A stretch of 64,000 nucleotides of DNA from contig NZ_PKQK01000006.1 of the NCBI RefSeq assembly GCF_002968835.1, forward strand, positions 124,001 through 188,000, in the 5' to 3' direction. Both the position numbers and the translations under genes were made by a program. Numbering within the stretch: the stretch's first letter is position 1; each line of letters begins with the position of its first letter. This stretch comes from Paenibacillus sp. PCH8 (GTDB lineage: Bacteria; Bacillota; Bacilli; Paenibacillales; Paenibacillaceae). Below the pieces are notes generated by a model, which saw only the letters and a list, made by a program, of their open reading frames with translations, searched no databases and was not told where the DNA came from. Shown here piece after piece: positions 38,147 to 46,704 of this stretch.

Positions 38147-38167
38147 TGTCGGTATGATATTAAATCA

Positions 38168-38236
38168 GCATTTTGCATAATTCAATCATTATCGTTTGCT
38201 GATTGGAAGGCGCTCTTTGAGAATTATGCAAAATGC
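38168..38236 (+). promoter_or_regulatory. Perfect 16-bp inverted repeat upstream of Rrf2 gene
   Basis: GCATTTTGCATAATTC (38168-38183) and GAATTATGCAAAATGC (38221-38236) are exact complements 37 bases apart, ending 20 bases before the start codon. It may be a pair of operators for the Rrf2 protein or a hairpin in the leader RNA. Confidence 0.6.
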
Positions 38237-38256
38237 TCAAATAAAGGTGGTTAATC

Positions 38257-38691
38257 ATGAGTACTCATTTTTCGGTCAGTGTGCATTGTTTGTTGTTACT
38301 GTCTCTCAGCGCGCCTGAACGAATCACGTCTGCAGAGATTGCAGGTAGTGTGAATACCAATCCTGTCGTGGTCAGACGTATTCTGGGCGGGTTGAAAAAG
38401 GCGGAACTTGTGAACTCTTCTCCGGGAACCCGAGGATTCTACTTGGCGAAGCCATCGAGTGAAATTACATTAGCCATGATCTATCAGGCTGCCAAGGATG
38501 AAGGCCCATTGTTCCCCATTCACGGTAATTGTAATCCCGATTGCGAGGTAGGGCTGCACATTGACGGTTTGCTGACCAACCTGTACATGGTAGCTGAGTC
38601 TAAGGTGGAGCAATTTTTTGCATCCATTACACTCGAAGACATGGAACGTTCATCTTCCCAGATGGAAGTTGTTCCATCTCAGTCAGAGTAG
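38257..38691 (+). CDS. Rrf2-family transcriptional regulator
   Basis: 144 residues. The winged helix covers residues 1-80, with SAEIAGSVNTNPVVVRRILGGL as helix-turn-helix in parts. The sensor segment GNCNPDCEV has only two cysteines, unlike three in iron-sulfur NsrR/IscR, so it resembles YwnA-type members. AAAGGTGG precedes ATG 38257. The inverted repeat upstream suggests self-control. Confidence 0.85.
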   Translation: MSTHFSVSVHCLLLLSLSAPERITSAEIAGSVNTNPVVVRRILGGLKKAELVNSSPGTRGFYLAKPSSEITLAMIYQAAKDEGPLFPIHGNCNPDCEVGLHIDGLLTNLYMVAESKVEQFFASITLEDMERSSSQMEVVPSQSE

Positions 38692-38728
38692 AGCGCAGTA
38701 ATACGTAAAAAGGAAGGAGGGTTGTCAG

Positions 38729-39226
38729 ATGAAAATTATCGTTATTTCCGACACACATTTATCGCGAAAATCACGCAAGTTACCGACACTTCTTCTGGAT
38801 GTACTACCGGGTGCCGATCTTATTCTTCATGCTGGTGACTGGTCGGATTGGAGTGTATACCCATTGCTCAGCGAGTACGCACCGGTTGAAGGAGTAGCGG
38901 GTAATACAGATCCGTCCGAAATCGTGGAGAAACTAGGCTATTCCCGCATTGTTGAAGCGGAGGGACTTCGTCTAGGTCTTGTACATGGTCATCAAGGGTC
39001 AAAGGGTACCGAGCAGAATGCGATTCATACCTTTGCAGGTCAGCAGGTCGATGCTGTAATCTATGGACATTCACACATCCCAGTGATGCATACGGTGGAC
39101 AACATGCTCGTATTTAATCCTGGATCACCCACGGATCGGCGTTTTCAGAAGCAGTATTCATTTGGAATCATGACGATCGATCAAGGGAAGATACAGGCTG
39201 AGCACGTATTTTTTGACAAGGACTAG
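38729..39226 (+). CDS. YfcE/YsnB-type metallophosphoesterase
   Basis: 165 residues. The two-metal site is complete: SDTHL, HAGDWSD, GNTD, HGHQ and GHSHIP, in the family order. These enzymes hydrolyse phosphodiesters, physiological substrate unknown. AAGGAGGG precedes ATG 38729. It follows the Rrf2 gene by 37 bases and may share its transcript. A hairpin terminator is found at 39319-39367. Confidence 0.9.
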   Translation: MKIIVISDTHLSRKSRKLPTLLLDVLPGADLILHAGDWSDWSVYPLLSEYAPVEGVAGNTDPSEIVEKLGYSRIVEAEGLRLGLVHGHQGSKGTEQNAIHTFAGQQVDAVIYGHSHIPVMHTVDNMLVFNPGSPTDRRFQKQYSFGIMTIDQGKIQAEHVFFDKD

Positions 39227-39318
39227 GTGCATATGCAGAGGTCACACGCAGGTCGAAATTAGAATCAGAATCAGTGGCTTGTCACTGGCAGGATAGATCA
39301 TAGGGTTATTTTTGTAAA

Positions 39319-39367
39319 AGGCATCTTTGGAACAGAACCAGATTCTGTTTCAGGGATGTCTTTTTTG
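39319..39367 (+). terminator. Intrinsic terminator
   Basis: GGCATCTTTGGAACAGAA pairs imperfectly with TTCTGTTTCAGGGATGTC, followed by TTTTTT. No gene is seen between 39227 and 39532. Confidence 0.7.
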
Positions 39368-39504
39368 GTTTTGGGTCATAAAATTCTGTCAGGAAGTTAT
39401 CTCTGAATGGGTAATGTGCTCTGTTCGTTATCTGTCATTCATCTGTTGGCGTTCTCCCCTATGGAGATGATCTATGGAGTGATACAATGCCTTTACACCC
39501 CAAA

Positions 39505-39518
39505 TGAATACGTTTACA
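39505..39518 (+). promoter_or_regulatory. Candidate CcpA cre site
   Basis: TGAATACGTTTACA differs at one position from the catabolite-responsive element consensus TGWAARCGYTWNCW. It touches the ribosome binding site of a sugar-metabolism operon, where CcpA binding would block transcription when preferred sugar is present. Confidence 0.55.
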
Positions 39519-39532
39519 TAAGGAGATGGATC

Positions 39533-40450
39533 ATGATGAAATTGTCTGTATTCACCGTGGCTACCCCTGACTTGAATGCAGAAGAATTGGCAGTGGCCGC
39601 GGAGGCAGCGGGGATCGATGGGATGGAATGGAGATTCCGAGGAATCCCAGAAGACGCTATGTCGGAGAAGCCTTCCTATTGGAGAAATAATCGATGCTCG
39701 ATCGACCCGAGTCAGTGGGAGGAACAGATTCCTGTATTCCGTGAAGCTGCGTTAAGGCAGGGCCGAAAATCGATTGCATTGGTGCCGTATCTGGGCTGCG
39801 GGGATCTTCCTGCCACGGAACAAGCATTCCAGGCTGCAACTGCGCTTGGGGCTTCCATGATGCGTGTGGGCGTTCCCGGATATGATCGCAAGACTAACTA
39901 TACCGAGTTGTATCGCAAAGCAGTGCATTATCTGAATGAAGTTCAGGACATGGCCAAGCAATACAACGTTCAAGCCATAATAGAGACGCATCATCAGACC
40001 ATTGCACCAACCGCATCTCTGGCGTATCGACTTGTAGAGTCACTAGACCCACAACATGTTGGTGTATTATACGACCCAGGTAATATGGTGCATGAAGGAT
40101 ACGAGAATCATCGGATGGGACTTGAGCTGCTTGGCCCTTATCTGGCCCATGTACATGTGAAGAATGCCGGGTGGTTTGCAGCCAAGTCCGATGATACTGA
40201 TCAGCTTGGTGAGACGGAAAAGAACACAGGGAATAAGCTCAGTACAGACTGGAAATGTCACTGGACCCCTTTGACTGAAGGCATGGTGGATTGGGTGCAG
40301 ATGGTTCGTGATCTGAGAGCCGTCGGTTATGACGGATATTATGGAATTGAGGACTTTAGTGGTGCCTTGGAATCCAAGGCGATGCTACAGCATTTTGCAG
40401 ACGTGTTCGCGGAAATTGAGCGTCGAGTTAATGAGGAGGAACAGGCATGA
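39533..40450 (+). CDS. Sugar phosphate isomerase/epimerase (TIM barrel)
   Basis: 305 residues of the xylose isomerase-like fold. Metal-site residues are placed in AIIETHHQ, YDPGN, HVHVKNA and GIEDFSG along the barrel. Likely acts on a keto- or inositol-type sugar. AAGGAGATGG precedes ATG 39533, with a second ATG next to it. Its stop overlaps the start of an oxidoreductase gene, so this is the first gene of a three-gene catabolic operon with a cre site. Confidence 0.85.
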   Translation: MMKLSVFTVATPDLNAEELAVAAEAAGIDGMEWRFRGIPEDAMSEKPSYWRNNRCSIDPSQWEEQIPVFREAALRQGRKSIALVPYLGCGDLPATEQAFQAATALGASMMRVGVPGYDRKTNYTELYRKAVHYLNEVQDMAKQYNVQAIIETHHQTIAPTASLAYRLVESLDPQHVGVLYDPGNMVHEGYENHRMGLELLGPYLAHVHVKNAGWFAAKSDDTDQLGETEKNTGNKLSTDWKCHWTPLTEGMVDWVQMVRDLRAVGYDGYYGIEDFSGALESKAMLQHFADVFAEIERRVNEEEQA

Positions 40451-41617
40451 GTATCGTTCGGGTAGCAGTTATTGGTATGGGGAACATGGGGCAGCACATG
40501 CCAGAACCATCGTGGCGGGAGATGTGCCTGGTGCGGAACTGGTCGCTGTATGTGATGTAAGAAGAGAAATGGAGAGCTGGGTATCCAGTCATCTGCCGGC
40601 TTCGGTCACCTATTGGCAGGATGCGGAGCAGATGATGGCTTCGGGTACGATTGATGCGGTTATTATTGCGACACCACATTATGATCATCCGGAACAGGCG
40701 ATTCAGGCTTTCCAGCATGGCTTGCATGTCATGATTGAGAAGCCGGCTGGCGTGTATACGAAACAGGTTCGCAAGATGAATGAAGCGGCTGCGGCGAGCG
40801 GCAAAGTGTTCTCCATGATGTATAACCAACGGACGAATCCGCTCTATATCAAGCTTCGAGATTTGATTGCTTCAGGAGAACTGGGGAGATTCGGCGTACC
40901 AACTGGATTATTACGAATTGGTATCGTTCCCAAAGTTATTACGATTCCGGCGGTTGGCGGGCGACATGGGCAGGTGAAGGAGGCGGTGTGCTGATTAATC
41001 AGGACCCACACCAACTGGATCTGTGGCAGTGGACCATCGGCATGATGCCGGTGCGCATGCGTGCATTCTGTTCATTCGGTAAATACCGAAATATTGAAGT
41101 GGAAGATGATGTAACGGCTTATGTGGAATATGAAAATGGAGCGACAGGTGTGTTCGTTACCACAACTGGCGAAGCACCAGGTACCAATCGATTCGAGGTC
41201 AATGGAGACCGCGGCAAAATCGTGATTGAGGACGGCACGCTCACCTTCTGGCGGTTACGGGAATCTGAGCCTGAATTCAATCAGAGATTTACCGGAGGTT
41301 TCGGACAGCCGGAATGCTGGAAATGCGAGATTCCGATTACGGGTGTGGAGACAGGTCACCCGGGTCTGATTCGCAACTGGGTTGATGCGATTCGTACAGG
41401 CGCACCACTTATTGCTCCTGGTGAGGATGGTATACACGGATTAACATTGTCGAATGCGATGCTGCTGTCCACCTGGGCGGATAACTGGGTGGATCTGCCG
41501 ATCGATGAGGATCTGTTCTATGAGCATTTACAGGAACGTATTGCGAGTTCAACGACGAAGAAGGACCAGGATTACAGCAGCGGTCAGCCCGCTGATCTGA
41601 CCCAAACATTCAAGTGA
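40447..41617 (+). CDS. Gfo/Idh/MocA-family oxidoreductase (two frameshifts)
   Basis: About 390 residues after joining three frames. It starts at ATG 40447, overlapping the isomerase gene. Frame breaks lie at GGGG 40488-40491 (one more G gives GMGNMGAAHARTIV, the nucleotide-binding motif) and GGGG 40883-40886 (one more G gives ELGEIRRTNWIITNWYRS). The catalytic lysine is in MIEKPAGVYTKQ and the C-terminal domain shows GGGVLINQDPHQLDLWQW. It should oxidise a sugar with NAD(P). Confidence 0.82.
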
Positions 41618-41708
41618 AGTGAAATGGTTACATCAAACTGAACTTAGGGCGAGTACAAGATAACGGAACCGATAAATGGAAAATTCAACTGGAGAGGCGG
41701 AGAAGGAT

Positions 41709-42806
41709 ATGGCTAAAGACGGTATGTTTTATGCACCAAAGAGTGTGAAGAAAGAGGTAGTATGCGGTCCAGGCGAATTTGTCATTGCAGCGGTTGCATT
41801 GGATCACGGGCACATCTATGGCATGGTAGGAGCCCTGGTAGAAGCGGGCGCAACGCTCAAATGGGTATATGATCCAGACCCGGCGAAGGCGGAGGCATTC
41901 CGTAAGCAGTTTCCGCAGGTACAGGTTGCTTCTTCGGAAGCAGAAGTGCTCGCAGATGATGAGGTATTGCTGGTGGCGAGTGCAGCTATCCCCTCGGATC
42001 GTGCACCGCTTGGCATGAGAGTGCTGGCTTCGGGCAAGGATTATTTTACAGATAAAGCCCCGTTTACGACGATGGAGCAATTGAACCTTGCACGAGAAGA
42101 AGTGAAACGAACCGGCAAAAAGTACATGGTCTATTACAGCGAACGGCTACATGTCGAAAGTGCAATCTATGCAGGGCAGCTCATTGAACAGGGTGCAATT
42201 GGCAAAGTAGTGCAAGTCATGGGCACAGGCCCCCATCGCTTGAATGCCGGAGGCCGGCCGGACTGGTTCTTCAAGCATGAGCAGTATGGCGGTATTCTCT
42301 GTGACATTGGCAGTCACCAGATTGAACAATTCCTGACCTTTGCTTCATGTAGCGATGCAGAGGTGGCTTTCAGCCGGGTGAATAATTTCAATCATCCACA
42401 GTTCCCTGAACTGGAAGATTTCGGCGAAGCTTCTCTTATTGGCGATAACGGAGCATCCGGTTACTTCCGTGTAGACTGGTTCACACCGGATGGTCTGGGT
42501 ACATGGGGCGATGGACGTACAGTTATATTGGGCACCGACGGTTATATCGAGCTGCGGAAGTATATTGATGTGGCGAGAGAGCCAGAAGGAGATCAGGTCT
42601 ATCTGGTCAATCATGAAGGTGAGTTTAGATACAGCGTGAAGGGCAAGGTGGGTTATCCGTTCTTCGGTCAGCTCATCCGCGATTGCCTGGATCGTACCGA
42701 GACAGCGATGACACAAGAACACGCATTTAAAGCGGCAGAACTCTGCCTGATTGCACAGCATAAAGCGATGAGCGAGCGTGTGGTGTGGAGTGGCGGAGGG
42801 AAGTAA
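41709..42806 (+). CDS. Gfo/Idh/MocA-family oxidoreductase
   Basis: 365 residues. The nucleotide-binding part begins FVIAAVALDHGHIYGM, and the lysine of the EKP motif is replaced in context as FTDKAPFTT. GGILCDIGSHQIEQFLTF follows in the C-terminal domain. ATG 41709 has GAGAAGGAT upstream, while the frame opens earlier at 41676. Third gene of the isomerase-dehydrogenase operon. A terminator-like structure follows. Confidence 0.85.
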   Translation: MAKDGMFYAPKSVKKEVVCGPGEFVIAAVALDHGHIYGMVGALVEAGATLKWVYDPDPAKAEAFRKQFPQVQVASSEAEVLADDEVLLVASAAIPSDRAPLGMRVLASGKDYFTDKAPFTTMEQLNLAREEVKRTGKKYMVYYSERLHVESAIYAGQLIEQGAIGKVVQVMGTGPHRLNAGGRPDWFFKHEQYGGILCDIGSHQIEQFLTFASCSDAEVAFSRVNNFNHPQFPELEDFGEASLIGDNGASGYFRVDWFTPDGLGTWGDGRTVILGTDGYIELRKYIDVAREPEGDQVYLVNHEGEFRYSVKGKVGYPFFGQLIRDCLDRTETAMTQEHAFKAAELCLIAQHKAMSERVVWSGGGK

Positions 42807-42865
42807 TAGTTAGGTGGAGTAAAGTACAGCATAGCGTAGAAAAGTAAAGTAAATGGAGATTAGAG

Positions 42866-42938
42866 CAGCCCGCATGTTAACTGCGCCTACCTGGTTAGTT
42901 GTTTCTAACCAATGGGTGCGGTTCAGGGGCTGTTTTTC
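42866..42938 (+). terminator. Likely terminator after the sugar operon
   Basis: AGCAGCCC pairs with GGGGCTG, enclosing an inner GGTTAG/CTAACC hairpin, and TTTTT follows. It ends the conserved chromosome-like region to the left of the cassette array. Confidence 0.6.
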
Positions 42939-43026
42939 CTTTGTCTGTGACTTCGCAGATGGAACAAGTTGGGTTATATTAGATGTAGTACGGATATGGA
43001 TGGAGGAGAGAGGGATATACGAACTT

Positions 43027-43046
43027 CGTGAATATGATGTTATCGG
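43027..43046 (+). repeat. Possible right half of an attC-like site (left edge)
   Basis: CGTGAATATGATGTTATCGG resembles the right arm CGTGAATACAnnAACGTTA of later sites, with a shorter spacer. Its GTTATCG is the complement of CGATAAC at the next site (43342-43348), as expected for the two ends of one cassette. Confidence 0.4.
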
Positions 43047-43062
43047 AACAGACTTGCAATAG

Positions 43063-43340
43063 GGTTAAAAACCATGAATAAATCAGACAAAAGGATTGAA
43101 AGATCAAAAAACAGATGAACAAAGAGATCGAACAACATGGAAGGACGAAAATGATTTTTAGAAATCAAAGTGAAATATAAAGATCAAGTAACATTAAAAA
43201 GATCAAAAGGCATTGGAGTTCCAAGGACATAAAATCGAAGAACCATGAAATTCCAAAAACACATAAAAACCGATCAAGATGAAGGAATGTTTGGTAGAAC
43301 AAAGAGCAGTGTGTAGTAGATTCGAAGAAGACAAGACCGT
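43063..43340 (+). other. Purine-rich gene-free segment, possible ORF-less cassette
   Basis: The plus strand is strongly purine-biased, mostly A. Variants of AAAGATCAA recur about five times. No reading frame with a ribosome binding site is seen. It lies between a possible attC half-site and the first complete site, so it may be an empty cassette or the former attachment region of the array. Confidence 0.45.
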
Positions 43341-43458
43341 GCGATAACATAATATTCAAGCAGCGGCTCCGATGGAGCCTTGGTCTACGGGAAGGAATTC
43401 GGAGAAGCATTTCAGCAGACAACCCCTTCGGGGTTCATGAATACAGAAACGTTATCGG
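43341..43458 (+). repeat. attC-like site 1
   Basis: Left arm GCGATAACATAATATTCA, right arm TGAATACAGAAACGTTATCGG. The middle contains GGCTCC/GGAGCC and CCCCTTCGGGG hairpins. The right end GTTATCGG is complementary to the left arm of site 2 (CCGATAAC). Confidence 0.8.
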
Positions 43459-44326
43459 AAATTGCTGTACGACTATTAATAAAATCAGCGGAGGCTAAAT
43501 CTTTGTCGACATGGAATGAATTAGAGAAGCAATTCAAAGAACTAGCACCAAGTTTTCAGTTTTCAAGACTAGATATACAGTGGGGAGATTCAGGAGAGCA
43601 TTTTCGAATTGCTGGAACTACAGATAGGCTCTCAGTTGAACGATTTGAAATATTAGCTCAAATAGCTGGATCAAAACTTAATAACTCAGTTTACTCTCAA
43701 GAATATCCAGAAATTATGGATGAAACTAATGCTCTATTCAGATGGTACAAAGCATTATGGAAGATTGGTAATAATCTAGAGTTTGGATTTATGGGAAATA
43801 TGATGAATGATGAGGAAGAGGTTATTGGCAATATATATACAGGGACAATACAACATTTTATTAAAGCCTCAGAAGTACTATGTTTTAGATTATCTTCACT
43901 AGAAAGTATAAGTGTTCAGGAAATACCTCGGGAAAGACCGCCACATTCACTAAATACTCTCCATCCTAGAATCGTTAGAATATCAAAAGCTCTGTATATG
44001 GATGGTCATTTTCGGGGGCAATACTAGATGCATATATTGATTTAATTAACCGAGTTAAACAGATCTCAGGAAGATCAGATTTAGATGGCAGTCCATTAAT
44101 GCAACAGGTATTCTCTCCGAGAAACCCACAAATAATATTATCTGACGATCAGGACGAACAACAAGGTTTTATGTGGCTATTTGCGGGAGCAGTAATGGCT
44201 ATAAGGAATCCCAAAGCTCATAAGATAACTGATGTCACAGACCCACAAAGAACTTTAGAATGGTTGAGCTTTGCATCAGTTCTTCATAGAGTGTTAGATG
44301 ATATAGAGAATCTGAGCAATTCATAG
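43437..44326 (+). CDS. TIGR02391 / Ymh-type HEPN family protein (frameshift)
   Basis: About 296 residues after joining two frames. The C-terminal part with GFMWLFAGAVMAIRNPKAHK carries the RNPxxH HEPN motif of the TIGR02391 family, linked to RNA cleavage in defence systems. The frame breaks near GGGGG 44014-44018; one extra G gives GHFRGAILDAYIDLINRVK. The only upstream ATG, 43437, lies inside the right arm of attC-like site 1, so translation appears to begin within the recombination site, or the true N-terminus was lost. Confidence 0.75.
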
Positions 44327-44339
44327 AGGACAGCAACAT

Positions 44340-44513
44340 CCGATAACATCATATCCACGCATCGGAGCCTTACGGCTCCTCGGTCCGCCCTAAGAAGATT
44401 AGCAGAGGAGTGGAATCAGGCGGACACATCCGCACCAACTAACCGCATCGCGGCCGCGCTCCCGTTGGTTCGCTTAAGTCGGTGGGACGTCGTGGATAAA
44501 GGAACGTTAGGTG
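44340..44513 (+). repeat. attC-like site 2
   Basis: Left arm CCGATAACATCATATCCACG, right arm CGTGGATAAAGGAACGTTAGG. Inner part has CGCACCAACT and GTTGGTTCGCTTAAGTCGG. The GTTAGGTGA end is complementary to the left arm of site 3. Confidence 0.88.
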
Positions 44514-44547
44514 AAATACTAGCAAAATATATTAAGGAGGAATATCA

Positions 44548-45666
44548 TTGAAAGAATTTCAACCTTATCAAGTATATCTTAGTAATAATAAATCGATTCA
44601 AGAATTTGAAAAACTGACGGAAATATCTTATGGGATTGCACAACAACTCCTATTTTAATATCCTAAGGATGCTCTATTGCCACTAGATAAAACTAATATT
44701 GATAAGGATCATATTTCATACAGTTCTGCAGATGTGAAGCGTACAAAAAGTGAACTGATTTGTGGATGGTTAACCTTTCATGAATACGCTTCGAAACTTG
44801 AAATTGATAATTATGAAACTTTTACTCAGAACGCTCTGAACGGAGAATATGGACCAATTGAAATTCATCCGAAGACGAGGGAAAAACTTTTAATTTGGCC
44901 GAGTGAATACTCTAGTAAGAGTAAAGAAGAATTACCTGAACCTGGAACATATAAGGTTGGAGTCAATATGGAAGTTGCCGCAAGTTCTACAATTGAACTT
45001 GATCCGAGAGATACTCAAAATTTCATCATTATACAGCAACAATTTTTAAATATAGCTCACTCACTTGGTGAGATTGAAGAAGTACAGAATAGATCAAATG
45101 AAATGCTTTATAGAAGTTGCTTCATTTTGAGATGGGTTGCTTTTGAGAGTTTCTTACGAGAATCTGTATTTGAATTATATAAAAGCAATCCTAAAAAAGT
45201 ACTTTCAAATAAAATGAGAAAAAAGAATACAGTTACATATGAGGAATTACTATTAATGTCAAATGAATTTAATTCAGCAGAATTATTATTGCAAAACTTG
45301 ATTGAGAAAGAAATACAACTACAAGAGAGTGAAGGTAAATCAATTCATGGATTAATAAACTTCTTGAAAGATGAATTTTTGGATAAACAAGATCCGTATG
45401 TTAGCAGTTATGTATTTAAAGGTGAAAGAAAGAAAACTCATTATAATGATTTGATGATGTTTAAAGATACAAGGAATGTATTAATGCATGACGCGGGGTA
45501 TTATAGTCCAGTATTTAATTCTTTATATCCAGAAGTTCCTGTTCGAGATGGAATGGTAGTAATTACAGAAAATTTCTATTTAAAGTCTCAATTAATTATT
45601 GATTCAGTGGCTCATAAAATATCCGTATTGATTAATAAGGAATTGAAGCAAAATCATGAGGGCTAA
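44548..45666 (+). CDS. HEPN-like cassette protein with an in-frame stop
   Basis: TTG 44548 has a strong AAGGAGG seven bases upstream, but the frame meets TAA at 44656 after 36 codons and then continues in the same frame to 45666. The downstream part (329 residues if started at TTG 44677, which has AAGGA in place) contains FLRESVFELY and MMFKDTRNVLMHDAG, with an R-x4-H motif of the HEPN type. Either the stop is a mutation or error, or a shorter protein is made by re-initiation. Confidence 0.6.
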
Positions 45667-45670
45667 TACC

Positions 45671-45866
45671 TCACCTAACACCATATTCACGCATCGGGCA
45701 TTCGCCCTTGGTCCGGCACGAAGTAAGAAGTGGAATCAGAGAGGCATTTCAGCAGCGGGGAAGTTGGAGCAGCCGGACACATCCGCACCGACTAAGCGCA
45801 TCGCGCCCGGCGACATTCGTCGCCTTAAGTCGGTGGGACGTCGTGAATACAATAACGTTATACGAC
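45671..45866 (+). repeat. attC-like site 3
   Basis: Left arm TCACCTAACACCATATTCAC, right arm GTGAATACAATAACGTTATA. The largest site, about 196 bp, with inner CGCACCGACTAAGC and GCCTTAAGTCGGTGGGACG. GTTATACGAC is complementary to the left arm of site 4, 2.5 kb away. Confidence 0.88.
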
Positions 45867-45908
45867 AGAATCAAAAACAATAGAAAAGAAAGAGGATCAT
45901 ATGATCCT

Positions 45909-46196
45909 CTAAATGCTAGAGTTTTGCAATTCGCTGAAGAGTTGTAGAGCGTCTTTGAAACCTTGTATGTAAATACTGCTTTCTAAGATGGATTGAAGAG
46001 AAATTTGAGCTTCTTCGTAAAGAAAAACTGTATGTTGAAGTTGATCGGGCAAAGCATCACGTAGTGTTTTAAAATATTGATCTGTCTCCGCAGAAAGCTG
46101 ATTGTATTCCATATGACATTTCAGAAGCTCAGTATAGAGTAATTCTAGACGTATTCTTATAAGCGGTTCTGTTAGCGATTCTAATGTATTAATCAT
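45909..46196 (-). CDS. Small helical protein paired with a Xre-type regulator (copy 1)
   Basis: 95 residues, all-helical, of a type resembling DUF6809: RLELLYTELLKCHMEYNQLS at the start and IYIQGFKDALQLFSEL at the end, in parts. It is paralogous to the minus-strand protein at 56141-56428. A Shine-Dalgarno AAGGAGGAAT lies upstream. It is transcribed away from the regulator gene, which is unusual in a cassette array where genes point the same way; toxin-antitoxin or regulator pairs are possible, but not shown. Confidence 0.6.
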   Translation of the reverse strand: MINTLESLTEPLIRIRLELLYTELLKCHMEYNQLSAETDQYFKTLRDALPDQLQHTVFLYEEAQISLQSILESSIYIQGFKDALQLFSELQNSSI

Positions 46197-46216
46197 ATAA
46201 TATTCCTCCTTATAAT

Positions 46217-46263
46217 AACTCTATAAGGTTAAATACAAGGTGAATATTTGGCTCTATAGAGTT
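46217..46263. promoter_or_regulatory. Operator-like dyad between divergent genes
   Basis: AACTCTATA (46217-46225) and TATAGAGTT (46255-46263) are exact complements; the right half also contains the palindrome CTCTATAGAG. It lies in the 132-base gap between the small helical protein and the Xre-type gene. Confidence 0.6.
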
Positions 46264-46328
46264 AAAACTTCGCTTTTCATTGATGATTACTAATGTGAAC
46301 GATAAGATAGAACTATGGAGGGGAAAAA

Positions 46329-46571
46329 ATGAACGTAATCAAGTGTAATATAAGAGAACTCATGGCAGAACATCGAATAGATGATATAACAGAATTGATG
46401 GTGAGATCGGGCTTAAGTCGGAACTCAATCAACAAGTTATATAGGGAAACGGATATAGAAACAACAAAGCTGGAAACTTTATTCAAGCTATGCGATACAT
46501 TTAACTGCAAATTATCAGATTTGATTGAATACGTACCTGAGAAAGATAATAATTTTGAATTTAAGAATTAA
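46329..46571 (+). CDS. Xre/YozG-type small DNA-binding protein (copy 1)
   Basis: 80 residues with a Cro/C1 helix-turn-helix: ELMVRSGLSRNSINKLYRE and LCDTFNCKLSDLIEY. GGAGGGG precedes ATG 46329. A dyad upstream is a likely binding site. A second version lies at 56532-56744 beside a paralogue of the divergent gene, so the pair moves as a unit. Confidence 0.8.
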   Translation: MNVIKCNIRELMAEHRIDDITELMVRSGLSRNSINKLYRETDIETTKLETLFKLCDTFNCKLSDLIEYVPEKDNNFEFKN

Positions 46572-46583
46572 ATTTCCTGAAAA

Positions 46584-46640
46584 ATAACATTCATGCTCCG
46601 GCTCTTAAAGGAGTTGGGGCCGTTGCTCGTATTTTGGAAA
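46584..46640 (+). repeat. Vestigial left half of an attC-like site
   Basis: AATAACATTCATGCTCCGGCTC followed by AAAGGAGTTGGGGCCG resembles, in pieces, the left part of site 15 (ATAGTTCATGCTTCGGCTCC, then CGGAGCC). No right arm follows. It lies after the Xre gene in both cases, so the duplicated unit includes the site. Confidence 0.5.
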
Positions 46641-46704
46641 GTTATTTAGCAGAAAAGTCTACAGTATCTAAAGAAATATAATAAGAAATTGTTTGTGAGG
46701 GGGC

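Noticed and set aside
42853..43062. 69-codon frame between the sugar operon and the array
   Set aside because: It runs through a terminator-like structure and a possible attC half-site and has no family resemblance.
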